From positions 10,061,284 to 10,125,283 of the forward strand of contig JAJEKV010000052.1 in the NCBI GenBank assembly GCA_021234155.1: 64,000 nt of DNA. Direction: 5' to 3'. The stretch comes from Isoetes taiwanensis (taxonomy: Eukaryota; Streptophyta; Lycopodiopsida; Isoetales; Isoetaceae). A program made the position numbers and the translations under genes. Below the pieces are notes generated by a model. The model was given only the letters and a program-made list of their open reading frames with translations, made no database searches and was not told the origin of the DNA. This document shows positions 54,181 to 64,000 of this stretch, one piece after another. Numbering within the stretch: position 1 is the first letter of the stretch; each line of letters begins with the position of its first letter.

Positions 54181-54957
54181 TCATGTGAGCCTTGATATAG
54201 GATTGATAATGTGAGCAAAATTAGGAACATGCAGCCTGAGGAAGCTCATCATACCTATCAAGCGCTTCACTTCCTTCAAATTGCTTGGTGGTGGAAGCCC
54301 TTGGATAGCTGCTACTTTGTCGTCCGCCACTTGAATCCCTGCAGCTGAAACTTCATGGCCAAGCAACAGTCCCTTTTGGGTCCAAAAAATACACTTTTTA
54401 GGGTTAAGACACACGTTGAAATCCCTGCACAAAAGGCACAGTTGCCTGATCATATAGAGATGATCTTCTCTTGTGGTAGCTAGGCACAAATCGTCAAGAA
54501 ATATTCTGAAGTTTTTGGTAGGCATAGATCTGAATACTGTGTCCATTGTCCTTTGGAATGTTGAAGGTGCATTCATAAGCCCAAAGGGCATCCTTTTCAT
54601 GGCAAAGATCCCCCATGGTATAATAAATGATGTCTTTGGTTGGTCATCCATTTTCACACAGATTTGATTAAAGCCCGAAAACCCATCCAAAAAAGAATAA
54701 TACTGATTACCTGCTACAGCGTGCAAGACTTCTTCGAGAAATGGTAACGGATAGAAATCCTTAAGAGTTGCCTTGTTAAGCTCTTGGTAATCCTCACAAA
54801 TTCGTAGGCTCCCATTTTTCTTGCAGACCGGTACAATGCATGAAACCCAAGTGGGATTGATTACCTCCACAATAAGACCAGATTCCAACATCTTTTTTAT
54901 TTCGGCTTGTATCAAGGGCAATAGGGCTGGATTTATCCTCCTCAACTTCTGCACCAC
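54181..54957 (-). CDS. Reverse transcriptase of element B
   Basis: An open frame of 258 codons with VQKLRRINPALLPLIQAEIK, KKNGSLRICEDYQELNKATL, motif A YYSFLDGFSGFNQI, 'MPFGLMNAPSTFQRTMD' and the catalytic FLDDLCLATT (around 54480-54500), then KKCIFWTQKGLLLGHEVS and MMSFLRLHVPNFAH. It is the reference for the 48-nt deletion in element A. A stop at 54181 ends the frame just before the tether domain. Confidence 0.85.
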   Translation of the reverse strand: MVQKLRRINPALLPLIQAEIKKMLESGLIVEVINPTWVSCIVPVCKKNGSLRICEDYQELNKATLKDFYPLPFLEEVLHAVAGNQYYSFLDGFSGFNQICVKMDDQPKTSFIIPWGIFAMKRMPFGLMNAPSTFQRTMDTVFRSMPTKNFRIFLDDLCLATTREDHLYMIRQLCLLCRDFNVCLNPKKCIFWTQKGLLLGHEVSAAGIQVADDKVAAIQGLPPPSNLKEVKRLIGMMSFLRLHVPNFAHIINPISRLT

Positions 54958-55706
54958 TGCGTTACCCCGGGTTTTAGTTTAATTTTGAACTCACAAACAT
55001 GAGTTAGTATTCCCTTCAACTCGTCATAATCCCAGGTGAATATATCTGACATCTCTTGGAGTGTCTTTTGTAGGATTTGTAAGTCTCCTGGTTCGATGTT
55101 CATTCCTACTGCCATCTGTCTTTCCTTCCCATTTTTTGTCACCAGAACTTGCTGCACACTTGTGTCTTTGCCAGTGTCTATCACCAAAACGGGATGCATA
55201 TGTTTTAGAGCATCTTCTGGGAGATCTTCCTCTGATATGGACTGTTCTTTCAGGTAATCCAATAAGGTCTCTCTACACACCAAATCAGCCTCCATATTGT
55301 CTCCTCTAGGGATGTGCTGTATGCTCCACTGTCCAAAGTATTTCAATTTCTCCAATGCTAGATTTTTGTATCTGCACATATCCTCATGCTTGGCCTAAAA
55401 TTCGCCGGTCAATTGCTTACAGACTAACATGGAGTCTCCAAAAATATGTAGCTGTTTAAATCCCAAATCCATTGCTTGATTAAGACCCATGAGGAGAGCC
55501 TCATACTCTGCCACATTTGAAGTTTTTCCTGACCGAGCAACTATTCTTTTACATGAGTCCTTAAGAACTGCCCCCGCAGCTGCCACTTGAGCCCTTTTTG
55601 AAATCCCACCATCAAACCATAAACTGGCAGTTTTGTTATGTTGAGATAATGGCCTCCTGAGCACTGTTTCCGAGACGACAGTTTTGTTTTCATCATCAAC
55701 CCACAA
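54942..55706 (-). pseudogene. Complete RNase H preceding RT in element B
   Basis: RNase H with LWFDGGISKRAQVAAAGAVL, 'SNVAEYEALLMGL', 'FGDSMLVCKQLTGEF', then after one TAA (near 55395) 'IQHIPRGDNMEADLVCRETL'. The four acidic catalytic residues (FDGG, AEYEA, GDS, EAD) and the His of H..RGDN are all present. It lies between protease and RT, the same unusual place as in element A. The last ~60 residues (GDLQILQKTLQEMSDIFTWD) link to RT. Confidence 0.8.
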
Positions 55707-56386
55707 TGTCCTGTATTGTCTTCATGCTCAGTTGTTAAGGTTGCGTCAGAACTGTCTATCTCCCAAAGTCCCATGCCCTTAGACTGCAACAAGTCTTCTG
55801 CCTCCATGAACATGAGCTCCTCTCCACATGGCGGGCCAATTCCTGCCCCTTCTCTATTGTATAATACTGTCCTATTTGTGCCGTCTGTAATGGTACAAGT
55901 CCCCTGAGACCAAACTGGTCTAGCATCAACTGTACGCATCCATTTCCGTCCCAAAATCAGGTCATACAAATTACTGCAGTTGTCTGAGCCAAAGGACACC
56001 ACCACGAAGTCTGTGATGGCAAGTACTCCTCCCACATCAATATTTACATTGGTGATCATCCCTATGGGCTTAACTTTGTGGTTTACAAAAGACTTCAACA
56101 TGAGTGTGGTAGAAGCATCAATCTGCATCTTAAGTTTATGCATGATATGTAAGGGCATAACATTCAACCCTGAACCCCCGTCTAAGAATACATTTTTCAG
56201 AGTAACATTATTGAGCACGGCTTCACACATGAAAATACCTGGGTCAACATTTGCTTTGGGTAATACGAGATTCATGGCACAGTATTCTTGATCTTCCTCC
56301 ATGAGCTTGAAGAGTTGTTCCCTGTATTTTGGGGCTGCTTTGAGTAAGGTCACCAGGTCTATGTTGACCCTCGCATTCTTTAACAA
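55707..56386 (-). CDS. Aspartic protease of element B
   Basis: Retropepsin-like domain in a 281-codon frame that extends to 55541. Active site VFLDGGSGLNVMPLHIM (Asp-Gly-Gly at 56182-56174), again DGG rather than D-T/S-G. 'YDLILGRKWMRTVDARPVWS' forms the second conserved block (ILGR.W). A frame overlap with the RNase H region at 55706-55541 suggests a frameshift at the junction. Confidence 0.78.
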
Positions 56387-56523
56387 CTGTGCTATTTCAC
56401 AATTGTCTGATTGTTGTTTCTGCTCTGCTTTGTGAGTTGGAGCAGTAACTCTTGGAGAGTCTTTTACCTGCTGTACCCTGGTCTGAACTGCAAGGACCTG
56501 CTCCCCTTCTTCATGGACTTCTA

Positions 56524-57640
56524 CTAGGCAGAAGGTGTGCTGGCTTCCTCCTTTTTAGCATTCTTATCTCGATCTTGCTTAGAGAGGTACTTTTTTACCA
56601 AGCACCTATCATCTAAATGCCCAACTTCTTTACAAAATGAACAGATTGGGCACTCTCGCCCAAAGTGCCCTCTTTTCCCACATTTTTGACATGGTTTTGA
56701 AAAACATCTAGCCTCCAAATGTCCCATCCTATTGCAGTAAGTACATACTAACCCGGAGTTTGAGGGAGAAGTCTGCTGCTGGCTTTTGACTGCTTCTGCT
56801 AACTGTTTGGAGACCTCCATTAGGCTTTGCATGCTCAGTTCCAACTTACTTGTCGCCTTAGCAACCTCAGCCTTAATTTCTTCTTCCAACTTTGTCTTCT
56901 TATCTTTAGCGAACGTTGCTAGACACGGTTCTACTTCTTGATCCCACTCATGATGGTTGTAATCAGCTGCATACCCTGGTCCTTCTTCCTCAGGTAAAGA
57001 ATGCTGCAGTTTTGATAGTTCTATGGCTTTAGAGAAAGCTTTATAGACTGAATCCAATAACCCCAAACTTTGCAGCTTGAACATTTTCCTGTATAACCTG
57101 AAATGTGGTTTTAAACCCGCCACAAAAAAACACACCATATGATCCGTAGGTGTTTCCACTTTCTGTTCCTGACGTCTCATGAGATAAGAATTAAATCTCT
57201 CCACAAAAAGGTGTATGCTCTCGCCTCTCCTAATGGTCATGGTGCAAATCTCTTGTACCAAACCATTCTTGGTGCTCACAGTTCCAAATCTTTCCAAGAA
57301 ATTATGCACCAATACCTCCCATGGTTATTTGGCAGCTCTGTTGATAAAGAAACCATCCCTTGGCATCTCCTTTCATTGCAAGGCCAAAAACTGAAATCTT
57401 GTCACCTTTCTTCTTGCCAAAGTCTGCATAATATTCCTCAAAGTGACTCGAAAATTCAGTGGGATTTTTAGATCCATCGAACGTAGGTACTGGAGTAGGC
57501 AGATTCACCTCGATTTGATAGGGAGGAGGCAGAGGAGGAGGTGCTGCCACTGCATTGCTACCTTCTCCTGCATCTATTTCTCGTGCATCAGCTTCACCTG
57601 TATGTTTCCCTTTTGGCGGCATGTTCATGTCCTTAGACAA
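56524..57640 (-). CDS. Gag of element B
   Basis: Start MSKDMNMPPKGKHTGEADAR at 57640 or the second Met. A proline-rich segment (VAAPPPLPPPYQIEVNLPTP) leads into capsid. After a frame change near 57305 the longer frame (57312 to 56524) has HNFLERFGTVS, SIHLFVERFNSYLMRR and 'RLYRKMFKLQSLGLLDSVYK'. At its end come three zinc knuckles: CTYCNRMGHLEARC, CQKCGKRGHFGREC and CSFCKEVGHLDDRC. Three successive CCHC knuckles are more than most Ty3/gypsy Gags carry. Confidence 0.8.
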
Positions 57641-57656
57641 TGCTTAGATCCAAGGT

Positions 57657-57674
57657 ATCTCGGTAGGACCTCCA
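57657..57674 (-). other. Primer binding site of element B
   Basis: TGGAGGTCCTACCGAGAT on the minus strand, 5 nt inside the 5' LTR. Differs at one base from the element A site. Confidence 0.55.
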
Positions 57675-57679
57675 AAGAA

Positions 57680-59272
57680 TGTTGCCCCAATTTCTGGCTC
57701 TTTTGAGGCAACTATTCTGCTTTGGTATAGAACCTCCAGAACTAGTCTTAAGGGCCTAGTTCTACCCTTCAAAACAGAGATTCAAAACGAAGGCAAACTT
57801 CCTTCTCTCTATTTCAAGAGAAAGAATTGCAAACGTGATCTATTGTTTCAACCCTTAACCTCCTATTGCAAGGCAAGGAATGATTTACAAAAGGATGGTT
57901 TTGCATTCAGATAGGGAAGACTCTTTTGTAGGGCACACAAAAGATCCAAGTTCTCTCCCTCTTTTTCAAAGAAGAGAAATGGATCTGGAAGAACAATGCT
58001 CACCACCTTCTATTTGCTAGCAAAAGAAAATGATCTAGAAGGAAAATCTTTCTATTCCAATATGGGTGATATTTTGCAGAGTGCACAAAGATCCAGGTTG
58101 TTAAGGGCCTAGTTCTACCCTTCAAAACAGAGATTCAAAACGAAGGCAAACTTCCTTCTCTCTATTAAGAATTGCAAACGTGATCTGTTGTTTCAACCCT
58201 TAACCTTCTTTTGCAAGGTAAGGAACGATTTAGGAAAGGATAGCTTTACATAGGGAAGATTCTTTTGTAGGGCACCTCTTTTTCAAAGAAGAGAAATGGA
58301 TCTGGGAGAACAATGCTCTCCACCTTCTATTTGCTGGCAAAAGAAAATGATATAGAGAGAGAGTCTTTCTATTCAAATATGGGAGATATTTTGCAAATGT
58401 ACAAAAGATCCAAGTTCTCTCCCTCTTTTTCAAAGAAGAGAAATGGGTCTGGAAGGACAATATCTCAATCCAAGGCAGAACTCCTTTGCAACGGTATAAG
58501 GAAAAAAAGGTGCAGTAATATGTGAAGAACAAGGAAATAGAAAAGCAATTGGGACGAAATTATACTTCTTGTATTCCTGAAAAGGGACTAAGAAATCGAA
58601 ATAGCTTCCTTGAATGAATCCGAAAATGGTTTTAGATCAGCAAGAACATATCAAATGCATACGATTTTAACATTGCTTGAATAGAATAGAGAAAATAACA
58701 GTTCAATAACCCGGTTTTTGAAGAAGTTTTTGATGGAAACGAAGCTTTTGTGAAATCCATTCCCCCCATGAATCGAAGTTCCCCGTTCTTAGCTTCTTGA
58801 AAATACTTGCGACAAAACCATACCGACAACTCATAATTACGGTACCACTTCCCTCCACTTAATGTAGCAAGCAATAAATTCTAAGCTCCACCCACCGGTT
58901 CACGATCTGATTAACCCTAACTGTCTTCTTCGTATTTTCCTTTTTTTTTTTTTTTTTCCAAATAGTCTTCAACATTTTAACAAACCTAGATTTCAGAATA
59001 GAAATAGCAAACCACTAGAAGCCTAGGTTAACATGCATTTTTTTCTTTTCCATTTGGAATCCTGCATTTATACTGCGTTGTAGTAACTCCCCCACAACCA
59101 TGAGTATGCTTTGGGCAATTTCATGAGGTGATCCAACTCACCAGGCCTTCAAAATATTCAGATGAGCACTCCAAACATCTCCAAATCTTTAGCTCCAAAT
59201 AATCCTAGAAAAAAAGCTACATGCCCAAAAAATGTCAGTACGGTGGACTTTGTTGCCTGAATCCAGGCAACA
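57680..59272 (-). repeat. 5' LTR of element B
   Basis: 1593 bp, ends TGTTGCC...GGCAACA. Contains a 353-bp internal tandem duplication (period from 57747 to 58100) and the T run at 58941-58957 where the other LTR is interrupted. Differs from the 3' LTR by scattered substitutions and small indels, so insertion is not very recent. Confidence 0.9.
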
Positions 59273-59277
59273 GCAGT

Positions 59278-59895
59278 GAAGGATTGGCCGATTCCAACCA
59301 ATGTGTCTGAGGTTCACAGCTTTTTGTGGTTGGCCGGTTATTACCGTAAGTTTGTCAAAGACTTTGCCAATCTCGCCGCGCCCTTAACGGACCTAACCAA
59401 GCATGAAAAGATTGGGGATTGGATGGCACACTGGAAAGACAAAGTTCAAGCCGGATTCCAGTCATTGAAGGATGCTTTGACAATGGCCCCAGTTCTCACC
59501 TTGCCAGATCCTCAGAAGGATAAGTGGGTCGATCGCCACGGATGCTAGTAAGATAGCTACCGGTAATGCAAGAAAGTCGGGTCATCGAGTATGATTCTAG
59601 AAAAATGAATGATACAGAACAACAATACCCCACGCATGATCAGGAGTTGCTTGCGGTTGTGCGTGCCTTGCGTATTTGGAGGGATTATTTACTTGGGAGG
59701 CGATTTCAGTTGGATACTGATCAGCAAAGCCTCCAATACATTTTCATGCAACCTCACCTCAACTTGAGACAAAGACGATGGATGGAATTTCTTGAGGAAT
59801 ATGAGTTTGAGGTCATCTATAAGCCGGGCAAGCATAATGTTGTTGCTGACGCGCTTTCCAGACATCCATTGGTCACTCGAACGCATCAATTGTAA
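59278..59895 (+). pseudogene. Chromovirus RT end and RNase H
   Basis: The frame interrupted at 48505 resumes here: [16 protein letters not shown], '[20 protein letters not shown]', then a stop near 59548 and a frame change. RNase H continues with 'MNDTEQQYPTHDQELLAVVR', 'RFQLDTDQQSLQYIF' and GKHNVVADALSRHP, including catalytic E, D and final D. The first Asp of RNase H lies in the broken stretch (WVDRHGC). Confidence 0.82.
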
Positions 59896-60880
59896 TGCTA
59901 TATCCATGCTCTCTAGTGAGTTTGGGAAGCAGATACAACAAACTCTTCCCATGGACCCAGAATTCCAGGAAATATGGCAGAGTGTATCCAAGGAGGCCAG
60001 AACAGACAAGGAAAGGGAGGCCTTTTGCCATTACAAGAAGGAAGCTGGACTCCTTTATTATATTGTAAGTTATATGTTCCCGAGACATCCGGGGTTCGTA
60101 AGCTCATTCTTTATGATACACATAGCAGTCCCATAGTGGGGCATGCAGGATTTATGAAGACATATTTCAAGATCCGCTCCACTATTTTTGGCTAGGCATG
60201 AAGAAGCACATTGCTAGATACATTAAGCAATGTCAGATCTATCAGCAAACGAAGGCTGAGCAAATGCATATTCAAGGGAACTGCAACTCCTAGATGTTCC
60301 CAATACAAAATGGGAAGTTATTACCATGGATTTTATCGTGGGGCTTCCGCGCACCTTAAGGGGTTTTGATGCCTTAATGGTGGTGGTCGACAAACTTTCT
60401 AAGATGGCACACTTTCTGCCATGTCGTACCACGGACACTGCATTGGACACCACCTTGTTATTTACCAAGGAGGTATTTCGTCTTCATGGGATGCCCCGTA
60501 CCATTATATCGGACCGGGATCCTAAGTTTGTTAGTGCATTCTGGAAAGATTTCTTCAGCACTATTCAAACTAAGCTTGCCATGAGCACAACTTATCATCC
60601 CCAAACAGATGGTCAAACAGAGCGTACCAATCGCATAATTGAAGATATGCTACGTAACTACGTCTGGAATAAGCAATCTCAATGGGCAGATTATATATTT
60701 GGTAGAGTTTGCCTATAACAGCACTAAACAAGAGTCCTCAAGGATGTCTCCTTTTATGATAAATTATGGCTATCAATGCCTCACTCCGGACACGTGGCAT
60801 AATCCAGTTTCCAAGGTAGGTGGAAGTTTCTCAGTAGCTGCTTACAGATATGCAGGCGCTTGTGGAAGAAGTTAGAGCAT
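59896..60880 (+). pseudogene. Chromovirus integrase
   Basis: The zinc-binding region is only partly readable (HIARYIKQCQIYQQTKAE near 60205-60250). The catalytic core is open from 60326: MDFIVGLPRTLRGFDALMVV (first Asp), TIISDRDPKFVSAFW (second Asp) and 'TTYHPQTDGQTERTNR' (Glu). After a frame change at about 60700 it continues 'EFAYNSTKQESSRMSPFMIN'. Several frameshifts precede the chromodomain part. Confidence 0.82.
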
Positions 60881-60928
60881 ACTTGCTAGCTGCGAGAGGT
60901 CGACAAAAGTCTTGCCGATCGACATCGG

Positions 60929-61447
60929 ATGCTGCGAGAATTTCAGGTCGGTGATTCGGTTTGGCTAAAGATCAAGGTGAAGCAAGCCAAACTTAAAATT
61001 GGCAATTGTAAAAAGCTTGCACCTAGATGCACGGGTCCTTTTCAGATAACCGAAAGGATAGGTTCTCAGGCCTACCGATTGGAGCTACCTGCACATTTAA
61101 AGATCCATAAAGTTTTCCACGTAAGTCTTCTCAAGAAGCATAATCCTGATCTAGAAGAGGTTCTTGACACACTAACACTTCTGGAGATGACCGAGGATCA
61201 GTTGGAGATTGTGTCTGAAGCTCTCCTTGATCGCGCATATAACCAAACCCGTCGAACTCAAATTTTGCAATACTTGGTTAAGTGGAAACACTTACCCACA
61301 GAAGACGCAACATGGGTTCTTAAAGCGGATTTGGACAAGACTTACCCAGACTTTATGAAAGAATGTCGGGGTCAAACCATTCGAGATGCGATCAACTCCA
61401 ACCCTAACGGTAAGCATTGTGTTATGCGTCCGACAGGGGTCATATGA
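60929..61447 (+). CDS. Integrase C-terminus with chromodomain
   Basis: A 172-codon frame. The first half is the GPF/Y module (VGDSVWLKIKVKQAKLKIGN, 'CTGPFQITERIGSQAYRLEL', 'VFHVSLLKKHNPD'). The second half is the chromodomain, with EIVSEALLDRAYNQTRR, 'QYLVKWKHLPTEDATWVLKA' and a C-terminal helix 'LDKTYPDFM'. Chromodomains of this type steer chromovirus integration to modified chromatin. The frame ends at a TGA, probably the original end of Pol. Confidence 0.88.
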   Translation: MLREFQVGDSVWLKIKVKQAKLKIGNCKKLAPRCTGPFQITERIGSQAYRLELPAHLKIHKVFHVSLLKKHNPDLEEVLDTLTLLEMTEDQLEIVSEALLDRAYNQTRRTQILQYLVKWKHLPTEDATWVLKADLDKTYPDFMKECRGQTIRDAINSNPNGKHCVMRPTGVI

Positions 61448-61911
61448 GAGAGATCCGACATGGATTATTCTCGGGGTTGGGTTACATGCATCTTAGGTGG
61501 GGGAACTGGACATATAGGCATTCATGATAGGATGCATTCGTCCGCAGCTATAATGGGAATATGGCCATTCCTTACTCTGCGATGACATGCAAGCCTTAGG
61601 CATGATAGGATTCTTGCATTCATATAAGGAGGTGGTCCCTTCAACCACACTACTTGAATTAATTTTGTAAAGACTGATGTACTTTACTTCTACAGGCCAG
61701 TAGGGCGTACTGATAGACTGCAGAAGAAGCTAGGCCTCAGCCTGGAGGCCAACTCTTGTCTTTGAGTATTACTGTTCTTACCACTTCTGTTTGTTAAAGG
61801 ACTTCTGTCCTATCATCTGGATATGTAATCTTCTGTTGACTTTAATAAGTAAGAGTTGTCTTTTCTATATTTAATCTCCACTAACTCTAATGCTGAGGAC
61901 AACATTAATCC

Positions 61912-61923
61912 AAGGGGGGAGAA
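61912..61923 (+). other. Polypurine tract of chromovirus
   Basis: AAGGGGGGAGAA immediately before the 3' LTR. Confidence 0.85.
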
Positions 61924-63466
61924 TGTGACGTTCCAGGTATTTATACTCTATACGTATGCATACCATGACACGTCACTAACATGTATCTAGGCCCTAGGGG
62001 TCAATTGGGGTTACCTAAAATGGATTTTGTTAGCTATGCTAATAAAATTAATGGATAATTATAGATTTTATTAGCATAATTAGCATAATTAACCTAATTA
62101 TGCTAATTAGAGTATAATTAATTAAATGTCCCCAATGGGCGAGTGCCACTTGGCCTAAATCGATTGGCCAAGAGGGACTTGCTATTTTGGGTGGAGAAAT
62201 AGGGGTTCTACCCCCATTTTTGCCCAAATTCGAATTGGGAAGAGAGGGGAAGCAGCAGCTACCAGCCTTATCCAGTATTTATCAGTTCTTGCCATCAAAC
62301 CCAAACTATGGAAGCCTTCCGTGATAACGGCTCCAGCCAAGAGACTGGTTAGTCCCTAGATAGCTTCTATTTCGGCTAACACTTCTTTGAATAGATGGAA
62401 TGATGGATGGTGATGGATACTTAGATGGTGTTTATATTCTTTCTTTCTGCTCCCTCCGTGTATTGGGGTTAAGGGAAGGGTAGAGACCTAAAGGCCAGCT
62501 AGAAATAGAGATGTTCCTAGCTAGAACCCTTAAAACCCAGTAATTGCGGCCTGTGCACAAGAGCCAACTTGGTTGAGGATGCTATGATGTGGTTCAGCAC
62601 CAAATAACGAGTATGACGGTGAATCGGGGGTGGGGTCCTAAGGGGCTGGCTCTGAGGACTCCTATAGTGTGCTAGGGCTTATAGCCTGGTCACCGAGAGG
62701 GCTCTGCATGGTTCCGGACACTCCTCGGTCGCAGAGACGCAGGCCTATATGGACGCCTCGATTGAGAATGGGCAGTGAGCCAGCCTTTAGATTTAGGGAA
62801 GTAAGTAGATGATGCACGATGGGGGGTCACCGATGTGGCATGTGTTCTCTAGCACACCCGTGGATCCGCCATGCTTTGAGGGACGGGGCGCCCTCGCCCG
62901 ATCGGACCGAGATGTAACCTAGAGTAGTCCCAGAGGGTGATTCCTTGGGATTAAGGGGAAGGCTACAAGCACGCCATAGCATGATTGACCCTATATCCGC
63001 AAAGTGTGCAATGCAGAGGGGCGGATGGAGTGGACTACCCTAGCCATTGTCTTATGCCGCCCAACGCCATGTTATGTTTCCGTCTCGCTATTATCTTGAG
63101 GTCTCAACATCGGCCTGACCCCTTGGAGTCTGAGCCTTGGGTAGTGCCTTGTTATGATATATTGTTCATATTATTGATGGTTGTACTTTCCTTTCGTTGA
63201 TGATGATGGATGGGCCACCCTTCGTGGTGGTATATTATTTTAGCATGATTGTTGTATGCTAACGTGTATGTATAAGCTCTTCCAGATAGGATTTCCCATA
63301 GAGGACGTGGGACTAATGACACCTCCAGTTTTTCGCCCCGACATTTTGGCCATCCCAAGTGGTCCGAGTATGACGGAGGGCCTTACCATGGTGATGTAAT
63401 CGCTGTGGGAGGGGAATTCCCGTATTTATACGATGGGAGCATCGTATAGATTCCAGAAGCATCACA
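61924..63466 (+). repeat. 3' LTR of chromovirus
   Basis: Starts TGTGACGTTCCAGG, ends AGAAGCATCACA. Homologous over its length to 38415-39950 with substitutions and several indels. Unexpectedly followed by PBS-like sequence (63468-63493). Confidence 0.85.
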
Positions 63467-63467
63467 G

Positions 63468-63493
63468 TGGTGTCAGAGCATGATTTTGGTGGA
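63468..63493 (+). other. PBS and leader remnant behind the 3' LTR
   Basis: TGGTGTCAGAGCATGATTTT plus GGTGGA repeats the PBS and leader that follow the 5' LTR (39952-39977), with one change, then diverges. An ordinary 3' LTR should be followed by host DNA and the target duplication. Confidence 0.75.
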
Positions 63494-64000
63494 TGACCAT
63501 TTATGTTGTGCTTTAAGTGAATGCATATTTCTTGAATCCTCATTTGCAATCCTGCAAGTCGATGATAGAAGGTCTACAAGTAAATATATATAACATTTTC
63601 AGAGCATATAGATGCGCACACCTATATATGCATAGCAAAATAACTACATTCACCTCTACATCTGCCTTGCAACATTGGGCACCTGCTAAGGAATTGGCAT
63701 TTTGATATTAGAAGCTATAGGACAAATTTGATCATTCTGTATTTCTTAGTCGATTACGAAAACACATTCTCAGACACACACCACACATTACACATGATGA
63801 GACTCGCACTCACCCATGTCATTTTTAGCACATACTACACATGATGAGACTTGCACTCATCTACTTACCACCTGATGGTAGCCACATGCACCAAAATCCC
63901 TCATATTACGATATTATTTGTAAAAGTCCTTATAAAACAACTCTCTCATGTTGAACAATAGAAAAAAAATAAAGACTAAACCCAACATACAATTTCTTAG
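63494..64000. other. Right-end flank, no gene recognised
   Basis: Contains a short direct repeat, CACATGATGAGACT(C/T)GCACTCA, at about 63793 and 63840. No coding family or RNA is recognised. Confidence 0.45.

Larger units (their letters stand above)
48506..59272 (-). mobile_element. Ty3/gypsy element B (RNase H before RT), nested in chromovirus RT
   Basis: A 10,767-bp element with ends TGTTGCC...GGCAACA and the perfect 5-bp target duplication GCAGT (48501-48505 and 59273-59277). On the minus strand, 5' LTR 59272-57680, PBS, gag, DGG protease, RNase H, RT, degenerate RNase H, integrase, polypurine tract and 3' LTR 52384-48506 follow in order. The 3' LTR is enlarged by a ~2.2-kb insertion. Coding regions are more intact than in element A, especially integrase. 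Confidence 0.93.
38415..63466 (+). mobile_element. Chromovirus (Ty3/gypsy with chromodomain), with nested insertions
   Basis: LTRs at 38415-39950 and 61924-63466 bound a plus-strand element containing a Met-tRNA-type PBS, gag, DTG protease, RT, RNase H, integrase, chromodomain and polypurine tract. After subtracting a solo LTR (45827-47626) and element B (48506-59272) with one TSD each, about 12.5 kb remain. That is much longer than usual because of ~4 kb of extra sequence between PBS and gag. LTR divergence (indels and substitutions) and many frame breaks indicate an old copy. Confidence 0.85.

Noticed and set aside
62985-63705. Short ORFs in and behind the chromovirus 3' LTR
   Set aside because: They are LTR sequence in chance frames, with matching but differently broken frames in the 5' LTR.
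1-64000. CRISPR arrays, bacterial operons, rRNA genes, telomeric repeats
   Set aside because: None were seen on either strand. The sequence is plant nuclear DNA with introns and eukaryotic transposons.

Overview
This window is nuclear DNA from a land plant with a repeat-rich, TE-nested genome. The clearest host gene is a plastid 3-oxoacyl-ACP synthase I (KASI) with a plant-type transit peptide and eight GT-AG exons. The rest is mostly retrotransposons of plant type: chromodomain Ty3/gypsy, RNase H-duplicated Ty3/gypsy, LINEs with a C-terminal zinc finger, a PIF/Harbinger transposon and a YIDD-type reverse transcriptase resembling Penelope-like elements. The LINE and Penelope-like types and the low gene density make me favour a fern or other seed-free plant, or possibly a gymnosperm. 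That guess is weak. I see no bacterial genes, CRISPR, rRNA or intact tRNA gene.

Layout. 0-6.5 kb: degraded repeats (tRNA-derived SINE head, short tandem duplications, a reverse-strand LINE RT fragment, a diverged 0.8-kb duplication). 6.5-10.3 kb: two head-to-tail copies of a YIDD reverse-transcriptase element, the first internally deleted and ending in a strongly structured 3' region. 12.2-16.8 kb: a decayed PIF/Harbinger transposon (Myb/SANT-like protein on +, DDE transposase on -) enclosing a 608-bp tandem duplication. 17.8-20.5 kb: KASI on the minus strand, broken as sequenced by a 23-nt deletion in exon 4. 21.7-30.7 kb: Ty3/gypsy element A, with a LINE 3' fragment inserted in its integrase (perfect 19-bp target-site duplication). 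30.7-33.7 kb: weak host-gene remnants, including a TauE/SafE-like exon. 33.8-37.65 kb: a LINE with ORF1, endonuclease, RT and a (ATT)n tail. 38.4-63.5 kb: a chromovirus with a nested set of insertions.

The chromovirus carries 1.54-kb LTRs, an initiator-Met-type primer binding site, gag, a DTG protease, RT, RNase H, integrase and a chromodomain. Its protease/RT spacer holds an 1800-bp inverted solo LTR of its own family (TSD ATTAC). Its RT is split by a 10,767-bp minus-strand Ty3/gypsy element B (TSD GCAGT), whose own 3' LTR is split by a further ~2.2-kb insertion. Elements A and B belong to one lineage with an unusual order: gag - DGG protease - complete RNase H - RT - degenerate RNase H - integrase. 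Between the chromovirus 5' LTR and gag lie about 4 kb of extra coding-like sequence, including a histone H3-derived segment colinear with H3 residues 42-135 up to the natural stop position.

Most interesting: the H3-like segment and other extra ORFs inside the chromovirus, the RNase H placed before RT in two related elements, and the tandem YIDD-RT element with mutually exclusive hairpins after its ORF. All functional statements are inferred from motifs read by eye; no database search was possible.
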